This document shows, in pieces, positions 46,745-56,900 of a DNA stretch of 64,000 nt; within the stretch, counting starts at the first letter, position 1; each line of letters starts with the position of its first letter. Position numbers and translations under genes: made by a program. The notes beneath the pieces were generated by a model. The model was given only the letters and a program-made list of their open reading frames with translations. It was not told the origin of the DNA and made no database searches. The DNA comes from Clostridium uliginosum (GTDB taxonomy: Bacteria > Bacillota > Clostridia > Clostridiales > Clostridiaceae), in contig NZ_FOMG01000001.1 of the NCBI RefSeq assembly GCF_900112485.1, positions 186,001 through 250,000 on the forward strand. The letters run 5' to 3'.

Positions 46745-47713
46745 TCACGAAAATTTTGTTATAAATTCATTTATTCCTACAACTGCTGTATCAATATTAA
46801 AAACTCTATAAATAAACTGAGTTTTTTCTTGTGTACTTTCATCTTCAGTAATAAAGTAATTAGCTTTATAAGCATAATATATATGTTTTGAATCTCTTAC
46901 AATATTGCTCAACTTATTTTTCTTTGTTATTTTTTCTTTAAAATATGGATGGAAATCTAGTAGCGAATAGGCTAACGTAATTTTTTCACCAATTTCCATT
47001 TTATCAACATCATTTCTTGTTGCTGACATATACTCTCTAAATATTCCCATGAAATTTTCTTCAAAAGTTTCAATATTATTATTTTTAATATCATTAATAA
47101 AAGGTTTTATATTTTCATAAATTTTTTCTTGATGTTTATTCATAGTTAAAGTTTCATTTTTATCAATTGCTTCAATAACATTAGGTATATATTTTCTAAA
47201 ATCTTTATAGGGATCTATTTCTATAAAAACTTTATCATATAATTCCTTATGAAATGATTTCATTAATTCAGGTGAATACACACCATCATTCTCTTTTAAC
47301 TTCTCATAAAGTGGATTATCTTTGTCCATCTTATCCATATCAACTTTAAAAGTACCATTAGGATCATTAATGTTAGTAAGGTCTAATTCCTTATTTTTTT
47401 CAGATATAATTTTCTTAAATAACATTTCCGAGTCATAGTCAACTATTGTAAATCCACCTTTATCATTAATTCCTATCGCTTTTTTATTCGATAATTGATT
47501 TAAAAACTTCAAATCAGCGTCTACATATTTCTTTGTCTCTTCATTGTATCCATTTGTTAAATCTTTTAAATGAGCTTCACAAAATGGAAATCTATATTTT
47601 TTACTAAGACTATTCACAATTTCTTTAAATAAGATATCATTTTCTAAATTATCCTGTCTTGGCTTTTTTATATACTTAATTGCGTTCCAGTCTAAATATA
47701 TATATTTCTCCAT
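46745..47713 (-). CDS. PIN-like domain protein
   Basis: 322 residues from ATG 47713 (MEKYIYLDWNAIKYI), with GGAGG 5 nt upstream; earlier starts overlap the ribosome site. The first strand YLDWNAIKY has the initial Asp of PIN-like nucleases, and the C-terminal DSKHIYYAYKANYFITEDES has the D-x(n)-A-x(2)-A-x-xFITxD pattern of the last acidic residues. The middle (about 60-230) is a helical insertion. Probably an RNA nuclease of uncertain target. It precedes the channel-receptor gene, probably in one transcript. Confidence 0.65.
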   Translation of the reverse strand: MEKYIYLDWNAIKYIKKPRQDNLENDILFKEIVNSLSKKYRFPFCEAHLKDLTNGYNEETKKYVDADLKFLNQLSNKKAIGINDKGGFTIVDYDSEMLFKKIISEKNKELDLTNINDPNGTFKVDMDKMDKDNPLYEKLKENDGVYSPELMKSFHKELYDKVFIEIDPYKDFRKYIPNVIEAIDKNETLTMNKHQEKIYENIKPFINDIKNNNIETFEENFMGIFREYMSATRNDVDKMEIGEKITLAYSLLDFHPYFKEKITKKNKLSNIVRDSKHIYYAYKANYFITEDESTQEKTQFIYRVFNIDTAVVGINEFITKFS

Positions 47714-48034
47714 CATACCCTCCAAAATCTTATATAAAAATAAATACTGTTCCTTCTAATTTAGTTAGTACACTATAATATATTAACATATGCAAATTCA
47801 CCAAATTTTTTATATGTATACTTCATTATAATGCATAAAATTCCAAATTTCTATATAATTACATTATTCTTTATATTTGCAATATTTATTAACATAAAAA
47901 TACGTTAGCTAAAGAATATCACTTCTATCCGCTAACGCATTAAATATTTTATCATCAAATCTACAGACAAATTTTTCCGCTTTCTATGATATTTTAAATT
48001 TTGCCCCTATCAATGATCTTAACCTCTAATTTTC
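47714..48034 (-). other. Spacer with a decayed recombinase end and covarying hairpin
   Basis: At about 47890-47990 the minus strand resembles the end of the recombinase remnant at 48212 (FDDKIFNALADR), then hits a stop. It keeps a hairpin GCGTTAGC/GCTAACG followed by TATTTTT, which could terminate the small toxin-like gene at 48035. The rest is AT-rich and featureless. Confidence 0.5.
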
Positions 48035-48112
48035 CTATTTAAAATATGTTAATACTAATAAAACTACAATAATAACATCAAATAATAGATTTAACTTTTC
48101 ATACTTAGTCAT
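48035..48112 (-). CDS. 25-residue holin-like toxin candidate
   Basis: Minus-strand ATG at 48112 with TTGGAGGGATAGAAT upstream and stop at 48035. The peptide MTKYEKLNLLFDV is followed by a single hydrophobic helix (IIVVLLVLTYF) and a final Lys. Short MTxYExLxLLxxF...LLTY peptides are typical of the putative holin-like toxins of type I toxin-antitoxin pairs. An antisense RNA antitoxin is expected nearby but was not identified. Confidence 0.55.
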   Translation of the reverse strand: MTKYEKLNLLFDVIIVVLLVLTYFK

Positions 48113-48211
48113 ATTCTATCCCTCCAATTATATAGCTATATTATACCATATTATGTTTATTTTAACATTTATTATATTTTCATAATATTATATCTTCTGC
48201 TAATTTTAATA

Positions 48212-48640
48212 CTAAACTCTTTCTTCAACTCTCATTCCATTCCTCAATATAAAAACAAAATGCGTTGGTTCAAGAATCTCAATTCTATCTACCAACGCAT
48301 TAAATATTTTATCATCAAATTCTGTTAGCAAGCCTTCCTGCTCTTTTATAACTTTTATTATTTCATCAACTCTTTCTTTATATTGCTCTATACTTACATT
48401 TCCTGTTTCAATCTTAGATTTATCCTGTCTTAGTTTTTGAAGTTCTCCTGAAATCCTTACATACTCTTCATTATAAACTTCTTCATACATCTAACCTTTT
48501 ATCTGTAATTTTATAAGTCCTTTTAATTCTTCCTTTGAAGCTTCAATCTTGTTTTCAAGTCCTATCAAATCAGTATTCCCAGCTCTTTTTGATATTATCT
48601 TTTCTATATGATTTAATATCCTCTGCCCTCCACCCTCTTA
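48212..48640 (-). pseudogene. Serine recombinase C-terminal remnant
   Basis: The minus-strand frame from about 48640 reads GGGQRILNHIEKIISKR...LKGLIKLQIKG, meets an in-frame TAG, then continues MYEEVYNEEYVRISGELQKL to IFNALVDRIEILEPTHFVFILRNG at 48212. This is the coiled coil and C-terminal strand region of large serine recombinases. The catalytic and zinc-ribbon domains are absent. It may be the relic of the integrase for the surrounding island. Confidence 0.75.
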
Positions 48641-48799
48641 AGTATCTATATAAAATTCATGTGTTTATTCAAAGATTTCACAGTAATTAAATTATACTCC
48701 TCAATATTACCAATTTGAAAATTTTAAAATAAAAATAAACACCAGTAATTAAACTGATGTTTTCTCTTTTCAATTATAAATCCATTGATAAGCATTTCT

Positions 48800-49509
48800 T
48801 TAATTACTATTTGGTATTTGAGTTTGTAATTTTTTATATACTTCCATAAACTTACTTATTTTTTCATTCTTATTATTATTAAAAGATGTAATATTCCCCT
48901 GTGGGCTCTTGGCTAAATCTATTGTTACTTGATATGAACTATTTAACTCTAACAATGTATCATATACCTTTTCATACTCTTTTGGTTGTTTTTGTAATTT
49001 CTTCATCATTTCAGAAACCTTAAGTTCTGATGATTTAATGTTTTCGGTTTTTGTTTTAGTGCTACTGTCATTAAAAAGATAACCTAATGGCTTATTAAAA
49101 TCACTTTCCCAATATCCATTTTTTCTTGTATATTTATCTGTTTCATTATCAAATTTTTTATAAATAGCATTAGACCAAACCTTTGAAGTTAAATTCATTA
49201 AACTTTCAGCATCTGAGCCACTTGATAGCATCTCACTCATTAAAAGATTAACATTTGTAGAATATTCTTTAGCTTTTTGTTTGCTATATGATAAATATCC
49301 AACAAATATAATTGCTCCAATTATTAAAATACTGACTATTAAAGTAATTAATTTCTTTTTTTGCTTGCTTCCATTTTCAAATTTACAGAAGCTATTTCTA
49401 CTTTTTGTGTTTCATTACTTTCCTCAGTCAATGGAAATCCACAATGTGGACAACTTTTTACTTGATCTGATATCTCTTTAGAACATTCCGGACATGTTAT
49501 TAAAGCCAT
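48800..49509 (-). pseudogene. Zinc-ribbon membrane protein split by a -1 frameshift
   Basis: ATG at 49509 (GGAGG upstream) opens MALITCPECSKEISDQVKSC then PHCGFPL, a two-knuckle zinc ribbon (CPxC...CPHCG). The frame stops near 49345 just after a run of seven A (49356-49362 on the plus strand as T7). In the -1 frame it continues as a TM helix (LITLIVSILIIGAIIFVGYL) and an outer domain of about 180 residues ending at 48800. Either a mutation, a phase-variable run or polymerase slippage. The intact protein would be a cytosolic zinc ribbon, one TM and an extracellular helical domain. Confidence 0.7.
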
Positions 49510-49808
49510 AAATCATTCCCTCCTATAGTACTATTTCAATTATAGCATTTATTGGATATTTCAACAATATATATGACTTTTACCTTTATATTAACAATAT
49601 GCCTCTCTCATTACAATATTTCCTGCTGGATCTTTTTTAACACAAATTTCTCTTAATGAATTTATTAACAAATCTGATTGATTCCAACCCTAAACTTTAT
49701 TGTTCTGATATCTAACTCTCCATCTTGATTAAAAAGTTCTCTTCTCCTGTTTTTTCACTTAAATTTATATAGTTAGAACTCTCCATTATTTGTAACCCAT
49801 CTCTTAAT
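49510..49808 (-). other. Intergenic stretch with decayed coding traces
   Basis: About 300 nt. Minus-strand fragments such as ELFNQDGELDIRTIKFRVGI and REICVKKDPAGNIVMREAY look like protein code broken by stops and frameshifts, not a usable gene. No RNA or repeat seen. Confidence 0.35.
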
Positions 49809-50516
49809 TTATCTATTTATATTTGTATAATCCGCTCTAAAATAAACTTTATAATTATTTACCTTAATCCCATATTCCTTAAGTATCTTAACTATTAAAT
49901 TTCTGATTGAGTTTCCACTCATATTAGTTTCAATATATATTTTATCAGCTACTTTTTCTGGCTTTCGCAATTTGTTCTCATCTATTGAAAAATATTTATT
50001 CTTTTTACCATTCATATTTTTATTATTTTCAAAACCCAAGAATTTTTCTGAATCTATAGAAATAAACATATCACAAGTCTTTAATAGCATTTCTTGCCAC
50101 GTTTTTACTTCTATAAATTCACTATCATTAATTCTAAATCCGAATGGTCTTATATGCGTAAAATTTTCATATAAAGTATGCTCCACTTTATTGTCAACAA
50201 CATACTCATCATAATTAGGTAGAATTCTAGTTATATCTTCTTCAGCATTCTCCTCAGTAATATCAGCCTCTTCTATTATTGTAAAATTAATTATTTCATC
50301 AATTTTTGTTTCATAGAAATTAATTGCCTTACCGAGAATCGTGTATTTTTCAATAGTTGAGAAGTCTCTATTGGAATATGATTGTCCTATTTTTTCATTT
50401 ATTCTATTCATAACATCATCAATAGTATCCATTAAAAGACCTAAACTTTCTGATATATCAATTGATTTGTCTGGGAAATTTTCTTTTATAATTTTTAAAA
50501 TCTCTTCAAGCTCCAT
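49809..50516 (-). CDS. Hypothetical protein with conserved C-terminal domain
   Basis: 235 residues; GAGGTGTAATTT precedes the ATG. The N-terminal half is helical and acidic. The C-terminal half (ENFTHIRPFGFRIND, VKTWQEMLLKTCDMF, KIYIETNMSGNSIRNLIVKIL, YKVYFRADYT) is a block I have seen at the end of many Firmicutes hypothetical proteins near mobile or defence genes, without a known activity. Probably cytosolic. No operon partner. Confidence 0.65.
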   Translation of the reverse strand: MELEEILKIIKENFPDKSIDISESLGLLMDTIDDVMNRINEKIGQSYSNRDFSTIEKYTILGKAINFYETKIDEIINFTIIEEADITEENAEEDITRILPNYDEYVVDNKVEHTLYENFTHIRPFGFRINDSEFIEVKTWQEMLLKTCDMFISIDSEKFLGFENNKNMNGKKNKYFSIDENKLRKPEKVADKIYIETNMSGNSIRNLIVKILKEYGIKVNNYKVYFRADYTNINR

Positions 50517-50640
50517 AAATTACACCTCATTACATAATTTCATATAATTACAGTATTCTTTATAAATGGTAATATTCCTCCCAAATTCCAATTGTTTGTA
50601 TAAAAAAACACCAGTAGTTAAACTGATGTTTCTCTTTTTA

Positions 50641-50862
50641 TTACAAATCCATATTATTAAGTATTTCTTTAAGCTTTCTCAATTCTTCTACTGATAAAGT
50701 AACACCTTTACCCATTTTATTATGTTCAGAATCCCAATCTCTAATGTCATACTTAGCTTCTTTATCATTCCAAGAAATGAGATTTAATTCTTTCTTCCAA
50801 CCTTTTGCTGACTCTGATAGAACTCCAGTTGTTTCTTTAATTTCAAATTTTATATCTGCCAT
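50641..50862 (-). CDS. YdbC-like PC4-family DNA-binding protein
   Basis: 73 residues from ATG 50862 (MADIKFEIKETTGVLSES), with AAGGGAG upstream; the longer frame from 50895 lacks support. The sequence, including GWKKELNLISWNDKEAKYDIR and GKGVTLSVEELRKLKEIL, matches YdbC of Bacillus/Lactococcus, a homologue of the PC4 single-strand DNA-binding coactivator. A decayed second copy lies at 60075-60197 at the other side of the restriction genes. Confidence 0.88.
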   Translation of the reverse strand: MADIKFEIKETTGVLSESAKGWKKELNLISWNDKEAKYDIRDWDSEHNKMGKGVTLSVEELRKLKEILNNMDL

Positions 50863-51153
50863 ATTTTTCACTCCCTTAGCTCTAATAACTTTCATTTTTG
50901 TATTTATCTATTTTTCTTCAAATTATCTTTAAAATTCTATCTCATATAATCTATAGCAGCTTTTAATATCAGTACCAGATATTTCTCTTTTGTATCTTTT
51001 GAATAAACATCCTTTTTATTTTTGTAACCTTCTTTGCTTCCAGAACTCATGAAATAATTTGCACTAAACTTACTTATTGATCTCTTACTAATTTAGTGTA
51101 ACAATCTTTTATAAAAGGAAGATGACATTTCCATCTTTCCTGTATAAAACAAT

Positions 51154-52743
51154 TTAAATTCTAACCCCTAATATCTTCAATTGTTCATTAATATCAGCTT
51201 CTAGCTCAGCAATTTCCTTATTATCTTGTTCTAACAGCTTATTTATTTCTTCTAAATCAATTGGTTCTTCTTCCTCAAAAGTATCAACATAACGTGGTAT
51301 GTTTAAATTAAAATCATTTTCTCTAATTTCTTCAATAGATGCCAAATGAGCATACTTTTCAACGTCTTTACGTTCCTTATATGTTTTTATGATTTTATCG
51401 ATATCTTCATCTCTTAAATTATTTTGATTTTTATTCTTTTCAAAATCATTACTTGCATCAATAAATAATATATCTTTATTTTCACGATTCTTCTTTAACA
51501 CTAAAATTACTGTTGGAATACTTGTTCCATAAAATAAATTTGCTGGTAATCCAATTATTGTGTCAAGATAATTCTTACCAATTAAAGTTTCTCTTATTTT
51601 TCCTTCTGCTGCACCTCTAAATAAAACTCCATGAGGTAAAACAATAGCCATTGTTCCAGTCTTATTTAAATGATATATACTATGCAATATAAAAGCGTAA
51701 TCTGCCTTTGAAGCTGGTGCTAACTTTCCATATTCACTAAAACGTGGGTCTTTTAATTTAGTTTCATCATTATCCCATTTTGCTGAATATGGTGGATTGG
51801 CAACTACTGCATCAAAGCTACGTGGATGATCAATACCTTTTGCATCTGGACCATCTGGCCAATCACTTTCCAAAGTATCAGCATTACTTAATACCATATT
51901 GTTATAAGATATACCATGCATCATTAAATTCATACGTGCCAAGTTATATGTAGTTGTATTCAATTCTTGACCAAAGTACTTCATGGGAGTACCTTTTGAT
52001 AATTCTTGACCTACAGTAAGTAATAAAGAACCTGATCCCATTGTTGGGTCATATACGCTAAATAATTCATCAGATTTTTCTACACCTTCTGTTACTACTT
52101 TCGCTAAAATCTTACTTACTTGATGTGGTGTATAAAATTCTCCACCTTTTTTACCAGCACTTGCTGCAAATTGACCAATTAAATATTCATATATTTCACC
52201 TAAAATGTCTTTTCCATCATTACTTTTGTATTCAATACTATCAACTAACTTTACTATGTTATTAAGTGATTTAGCACGTTCATTTGTAGAATTGCCCAGA
52301 CGAGAATCACCTAAATTAATATCATTAAATACTCCACGGAAATCTTTTACTGCTTCTTTATTTAATTCTGCATTTTTATTAAAGTTATCAAAAATAGTTT
52401 GATAGTCACTAGGAATAACTTGTGAATCATTAATTTTATCAATCAATGACTGCCATGTATCCTTTGGAGCAATTGCATATCCTAAGCTTGCTGAAATGTC
52501 TTGTAAATAATCTTCTAACTCAGACTCATCTACTTGTGAATTATAGGATTCATTAATAGACTCCCCCTCTATAACATCTATAACATTATTCTTTAACAAA
52601 TACTCCTCTTGATGTTCTGATAAATATCTATAAAACATAAATGCCAATATATAATTTTTATACTCCGACGCATCCATAGTTCCACGTAATTCATTTGCCA
52701 TTGCCCATAATTTATTTGTAATTGATTGTATATTATTACTCAT
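51154..52743 (-). CDS. hsdM: Type I restriction-modification methyltransferase subunit
   Basis: 529-residue N6-adenine methyltransferase. SAM site DPTMGSGSLLLTVG (about residues 229-242) and catalytic NPPYSAKW (about 315-322), with the N-terminal helical HsdM domain (LWAMANELRGTMDASEYKNY). Works as M2S and, with HsdR, as the full restriction complex. Last gene of the hsdS-like-R-S-M operon. AGAGGAAGTAAAAATA precedes the ATG. Confidence 0.95.
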   Translation of the reverse strand: MSNNIQSITNKLWAMANELRGTMDASEYKNYILAFMFYRYLSEHQEEYLLKNNVIDVIEGESINESYNSQVDESELEDYLQDISASLGYAIAPKDTWQSLIDKINDSQVIPSDYQTIFDNFNKNAELNKEAVKDFRGVFNDINLGDSRLGNSTNERAKSLNNIVKLVDSIEYKSNDGKDILGEIYEYLIGQFAASAGKKGGEFYTPHQVSKILAKVVTEGVEKSDELFSVYDPTMGSGSLLLTVGQELSKGTPMKYFGQELNTTTYNLARMNLMMHGISYNNMVLSNADTLESDWPDGPDAKGIDHPRSFDAVVANPPYSAKWDNDETKLKDPRFSEYGKLAPASKADYAFILHSIYHLNKTGTMAIVLPHGVLFRGAAEGKIRETLIGKNYLDTIIGLPANLFYGTSIPTVILVLKKNRENKDILFIDASNDFEKNKNQNNLRDEDIDKIIKTYKERKDVEKYAHLASIEEIRENDFNLNIPRYVDTFEEEEPIDLEEINKLLEQDNKEIAELEADINEQLKILGVRI

Positions 52744-52775
52744 TATTTTTACTTCCTCTCTTTGATTAATTTGCT

Positions 52776-53945
52776 TTAAATAAACATCTGTTGTAAAAGC
52801 CCCTTCTTCTGTTGTTGTAAGTGTTCTAATTTACGCTTATGAAGGGTGATAAGGTTGTCTAGATTGGTGAAAAATTCGGCAATTTGTATTTGCTCTTCAC
52901 GATTTGGCAGTGAAATCACTTCAGAATGAACATCATTTCGATTTAATGTCGGTACTCCGCTACCTGTACCAAAACGATTCAAATTCAATCTTTGGTACAT
53001 ATAATAGATGTAACGAGGATAGTTACATTTGAAGTCTGTTACCCATAATGCGGTATTATGCGGCCAATAATTGCACTCTGTATAGTGTAAGTTCCCGATT
53101 GTACCTGACCTGCCAGTTATAACACCGGGGCCTTTCACTTTATATTCAGAATGATATCCATTTATTCCATTTGACATAATAACTGGATATGGACCTACCT
53201 TCATTTCTCCTTTAGGTAAATCAAATCCTCTTTGTAACGGTGCAGTATCCATAACCTTACGCTGTTCCCAAGGGTCAGTAAATCCAGGAAAACGAACTTC
53301 CGGAAATATTTCTCCCTCTTTAGGAAACATTTTTTGGAATAACCCCTTCTTCTTATCTTTTAGGTGTTCTAACTTACGCTGATGAAGGGTGATAAGGTTG
53401 TCGAGTGTCTCCAAAAAAACGGATATTTTTGTCTGTTCCTCGTAAGACGGAAATATAACCAACCCTAAAAGCGCATTATCATCACTGACCTTCATATCAT
53501 TTTTTGCGCCCTTATTAACCAATGGCTTAAGGTAATTATTCAAGCGATAATCCAACTCAAAATAACACTGTACAAAGTTTGGATTTGTATTCTCTTTGGG
53601 TTTATACACCGCATAAAGAGTAGATACAATACCTGATTTTCCTTTATTCGTTTTGATTATCCCAAAGGGATTACGCTTAAGAGGGGACTTGGTGTATACG
53701 ATACTTCCAGTATTAACTACACCGTAGTTAGAAACAGATGCTCCTGCAAAACTTCTTCCTTGAAATTCTATCTGATTGACAATACCAAAATTGCCAGACA
53801 CAGATAGAACATCATCCTTGTTATAAACATCGTCACTATTTTTTTCATTGGATGTTTCAATAAATTCATTCAACTTACGCTGTTCCCAAGAATCAGTGAA
53901 TCCTGGAAATCTTATCTTAGGTACATTTACTTTATTTTTATCCAT
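52776..53945 (-). CDS. hsdS: Type I restriction-modification specificity subunit
   Basis: 389 residues: two target-recognition domains, each opened by a near-identical line (KIRFPGFTDSWEQRKL near 10, EVRFPGFTDPWEQRKV near 218) and closed by a spacer helix (LITLHQRKLEHLKDKKKG, LITLHKRKLEHLQQQKKG). The DNA of the two spacers is also repeated (52817-52861, 53362-53405), a substrate for domain exchange. Base composition is less AT-rich than hsdM and hsdR, as expected for a swapped specificity gene. Confidence 0.94.
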   Translation of the reverse strand: MDKNKVNVPKIRFPGFTDSWEQRKLNEFIETSNEKNSDDVYNKDDVLSVSGNFGIVNQIEFQGRSFAGASVSNYGVVNTGSIVYTKSPLKRNPFGIIKTNKGKSGIVSTLYAVYKPKENTNPNFVQCYFELDYRLNNYLKPLVNKGAKNDMKVSDDNALLGLVIFPSYEEQTKISVFLETLDNLITLHQRKLEHLKDKKKGLFQKMFPKEGEIFPEVRFPGFTDPWEQRKVMDTAPLQRGFDLPKGEMKVGPYPVIMSNGINGYHSEYKVKGPGVITGRSGTIGNLHYTECNYWPHNTALWVTDFKCNYPRYIYYMYQRLNLNRFGTGSGVPTLNRNDVHSEVISLPNREEQIQIAEFFTNLDNLITLHKRKLEHLQQQKKGLLQQMFI

Positions 53946-53993
53946 TTTATCTCCTATCCGAACGGAATATTAAACTTTCAGTTCAAAAAAACA

Positions 53994-56900
53994 TTAATTC
54001 TCTACTTGTTCATCTGCCAATTTATATATAGCATTACGCAAGCCGTTACGATACTTCATCTTTGGAAGATTTTGAATTTCTTCATCATGTGCTAATCTCA
54101 CATAATCCAATGTTGCTTTTGCAACTATATCTCTTATTTTTCCATTATCATCTAAATCCTGTGATCCATAATGATGCGTGCTGAATAATTCTCTCATTTC
54201 AGCACTTGTTATGATATCTGTAATTCCCCATTTAACTCTAAAGTCTAAAAATGTTCTATCTAAACTTACATTATTAGCTTGCTCTATAATAACATCACTG
54301 CTTTGTAATTTGATTGGATATTTTACAATAGCACCTGCTGGTGGATAATGTCCTTTAATAATAGCATTTGCAGCATTCATAATTTTATTAGCGTAATTTC
54401 TATCATCTAATCCATTAGCAAATTGGTCTATCTTATCCTTTGTTTCCTTAGCCTCTTCTTTTTTACCTTCATGAACTTCATTTAATAGTCGTTCCACCAA
54501 TTCAGTTAAATAATCATAATTAATTCTAACATATTTTACATGTGTCATCTTTAATTCAATTTGATGCAAAGGTATATTCTTTTCTTTTGCTATATGTTGC
54601 TTTAATTCATTTGTTAAAACTGTTGTAAGCATAACCTCTTGCTCACTTGTCATACCTAACATTTCAACTAATTCATCTGGATTATCATAGTTAAATCCTA
54701 CTATATTACCATCAACCTCTTCAGAGTTATACTGCTTAAGTTTTGCCATACCAGCATTGTAATCTCGTAATAATTCAAGCATCTCTTCCTTTTTCTTCTC
54801 CGAAGATGGTAATTGTTCAAATTCCTTAGTTAAATCACTTAATTTTTCAACTGTCTCTTTTACTTCATTAAATATATCTTCAAAAGGTTTTGCTACAATT
54901 CCATCTTTTTCATTAGCTTTACGTTGCTCCTCATCTGATAAAATTGCTGAATCCTTATTTGCATAAATTGCCAAAGCCTTATTCATAAGCTTCTCATTAT
55001 ATGCAGGCCAACGATAATTAACAATACGTCCCCAAGGTTTATCTTGCATATCTGCAATACGATTTGTTCTTGAATATGCTTGTATAAGCCCAGCCCCTTT
55101 TAGTGTTCTATCAACATAAAGAGTATTAAGTTCTGGTGCATCAAATCCAGTTAGAAGTTGATCTACAACAATTACAATATCTAAGTAATTCTTATCTACT
55201 GCACTTTTATTTAAACGACTTGTAACATCTTGTGTGTACCCTGCAACATCATCCATTCCAAAGCTTGTGCCAAATTCTTTATTATAAATATTTATCGCTT
55301 CAAATAAACCTTTATTAGTTTCTAGCATATTATTATTATTAGAAGAATTTAAACTAAATGTAACTGCAACCTTCAGTACTTGTCCACCATTCTTCCTGTT
55401 CTCATCATTTACTTTCTTAAACTCTCTAAAATACATCATTGCCATTGGTGTACTAGCCTTACCAGCACCTACATGTGTTGTAAATAATGCATTATACTTA
55501 CCTTCGTTTGAACGATTTCTCCAGTTAGTAAAGATATCTTCAACTACAAGTTTTACATGATCAATATTTTCATCATAAAAACTTGGTTCAATTGCATCAT
55601 CCATATCTTCTTGATTTAAATTATTTATTTTTTCTTGTATCTGTTGTTCTGTCCAATTTGGATAACGTTCTCTATAAAAAGCTGGTAAGTATTCTCTTTT
55701 CATTTGTTCTTCATCAATTGTTGTTTCAAAATCAACTTTAAATCCTAGAACATTTTTATCTGCAATAGCTTCACGAATTGTATAGGCATGTAAAAGTCGT
55801 CCAAAAATATCTTCTGTTCTTAACCCTGTTGTAGTTTCATCAAACATTGGAGTGCCTGTATATCCTATCCAAGCAGATTTCTTAAAAGCTTTCTGTATCT
55901 TTTCAAAATTTTCACTACCAGTTGAACGGTGTGCTTCATCTACAATAAACACTATATTTTTATCAGGTGGTTGAAAAGATTTACGCTTCACTAAAGTATC
56001 AAGCTTTTGAACAGATGTAACTATTATATTATTATCTTTACTTTTTAATTTTCTACTTAAATCTGTTGTATTATTAGTATTTTGAACACTACCAATCATA
56101 TCTTCACTAGAATCTGGGTCATAAGCTCTGTAGTTCTCATTTGTTTGTTTAGTTAATGCTATTCTATCTACTACAAAAACTACTTTGTCCACCTTTGGCA
56201 TACGACTTGCAAGCCATGCTGTTTTAAAACTAGTAATTGTTTTACCTGACCCAGTAGTGTGCCAAATATATCCTACCTTATTAGTTCCAAATTCAAAATC
56301 TACTTTTTTTATCTTTTCAATTACATTTTGTGTGGCATACACTTGATATGGTCTCATCACCTTTAATGTTTGTTTATTTTTTGTACCATCTAAAATCATA
56401 TAATTAGTAGCCATTTGATGTGCCATAGGGATACTTAACATTGAATCAGCAAACTCTTTCCAATTTCGTACAATTGAACTATCACTTTTTCTTTGCCAAT
56501 TAAAAGCAAAATCCTTATTAAATTTATCAGCTGTAGTATTTGCCATATACTTCACATTATTAGGGGTAATAGCCACTAAAATCTGTAGTGTTGAAAAAAT
56601 ATCACCATATTGATTTTCATCACAATATTGATGCATTTGATTTAATGCTTCATTAACATCATGAGTATCACGTTTTTCTTCTATTTGTATTATAGGCAAT
56701 CCATTTATTAATAGCGTAGTATCAAAACGACGATCTTGCTTTCCATTAATAATTGCAAGACGTTTAATTTGATTAACTACTTGATATACTGTATCTCCAG
56801 CACCAACTTGTTTTTGATCAAAAACAGTTAAAAATACATGACGTCCATCATCTAAATCAATTTCAATTTGAGATACACCATTAAGCCCATATAAAAATTG

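Noticed and set aside
50930..51110. 37-codon minus-strand ORF starting MSSGSKEGYKNKK
   Set aside because: No ribosome site and no similarity recognised; probably a decayed fragment.
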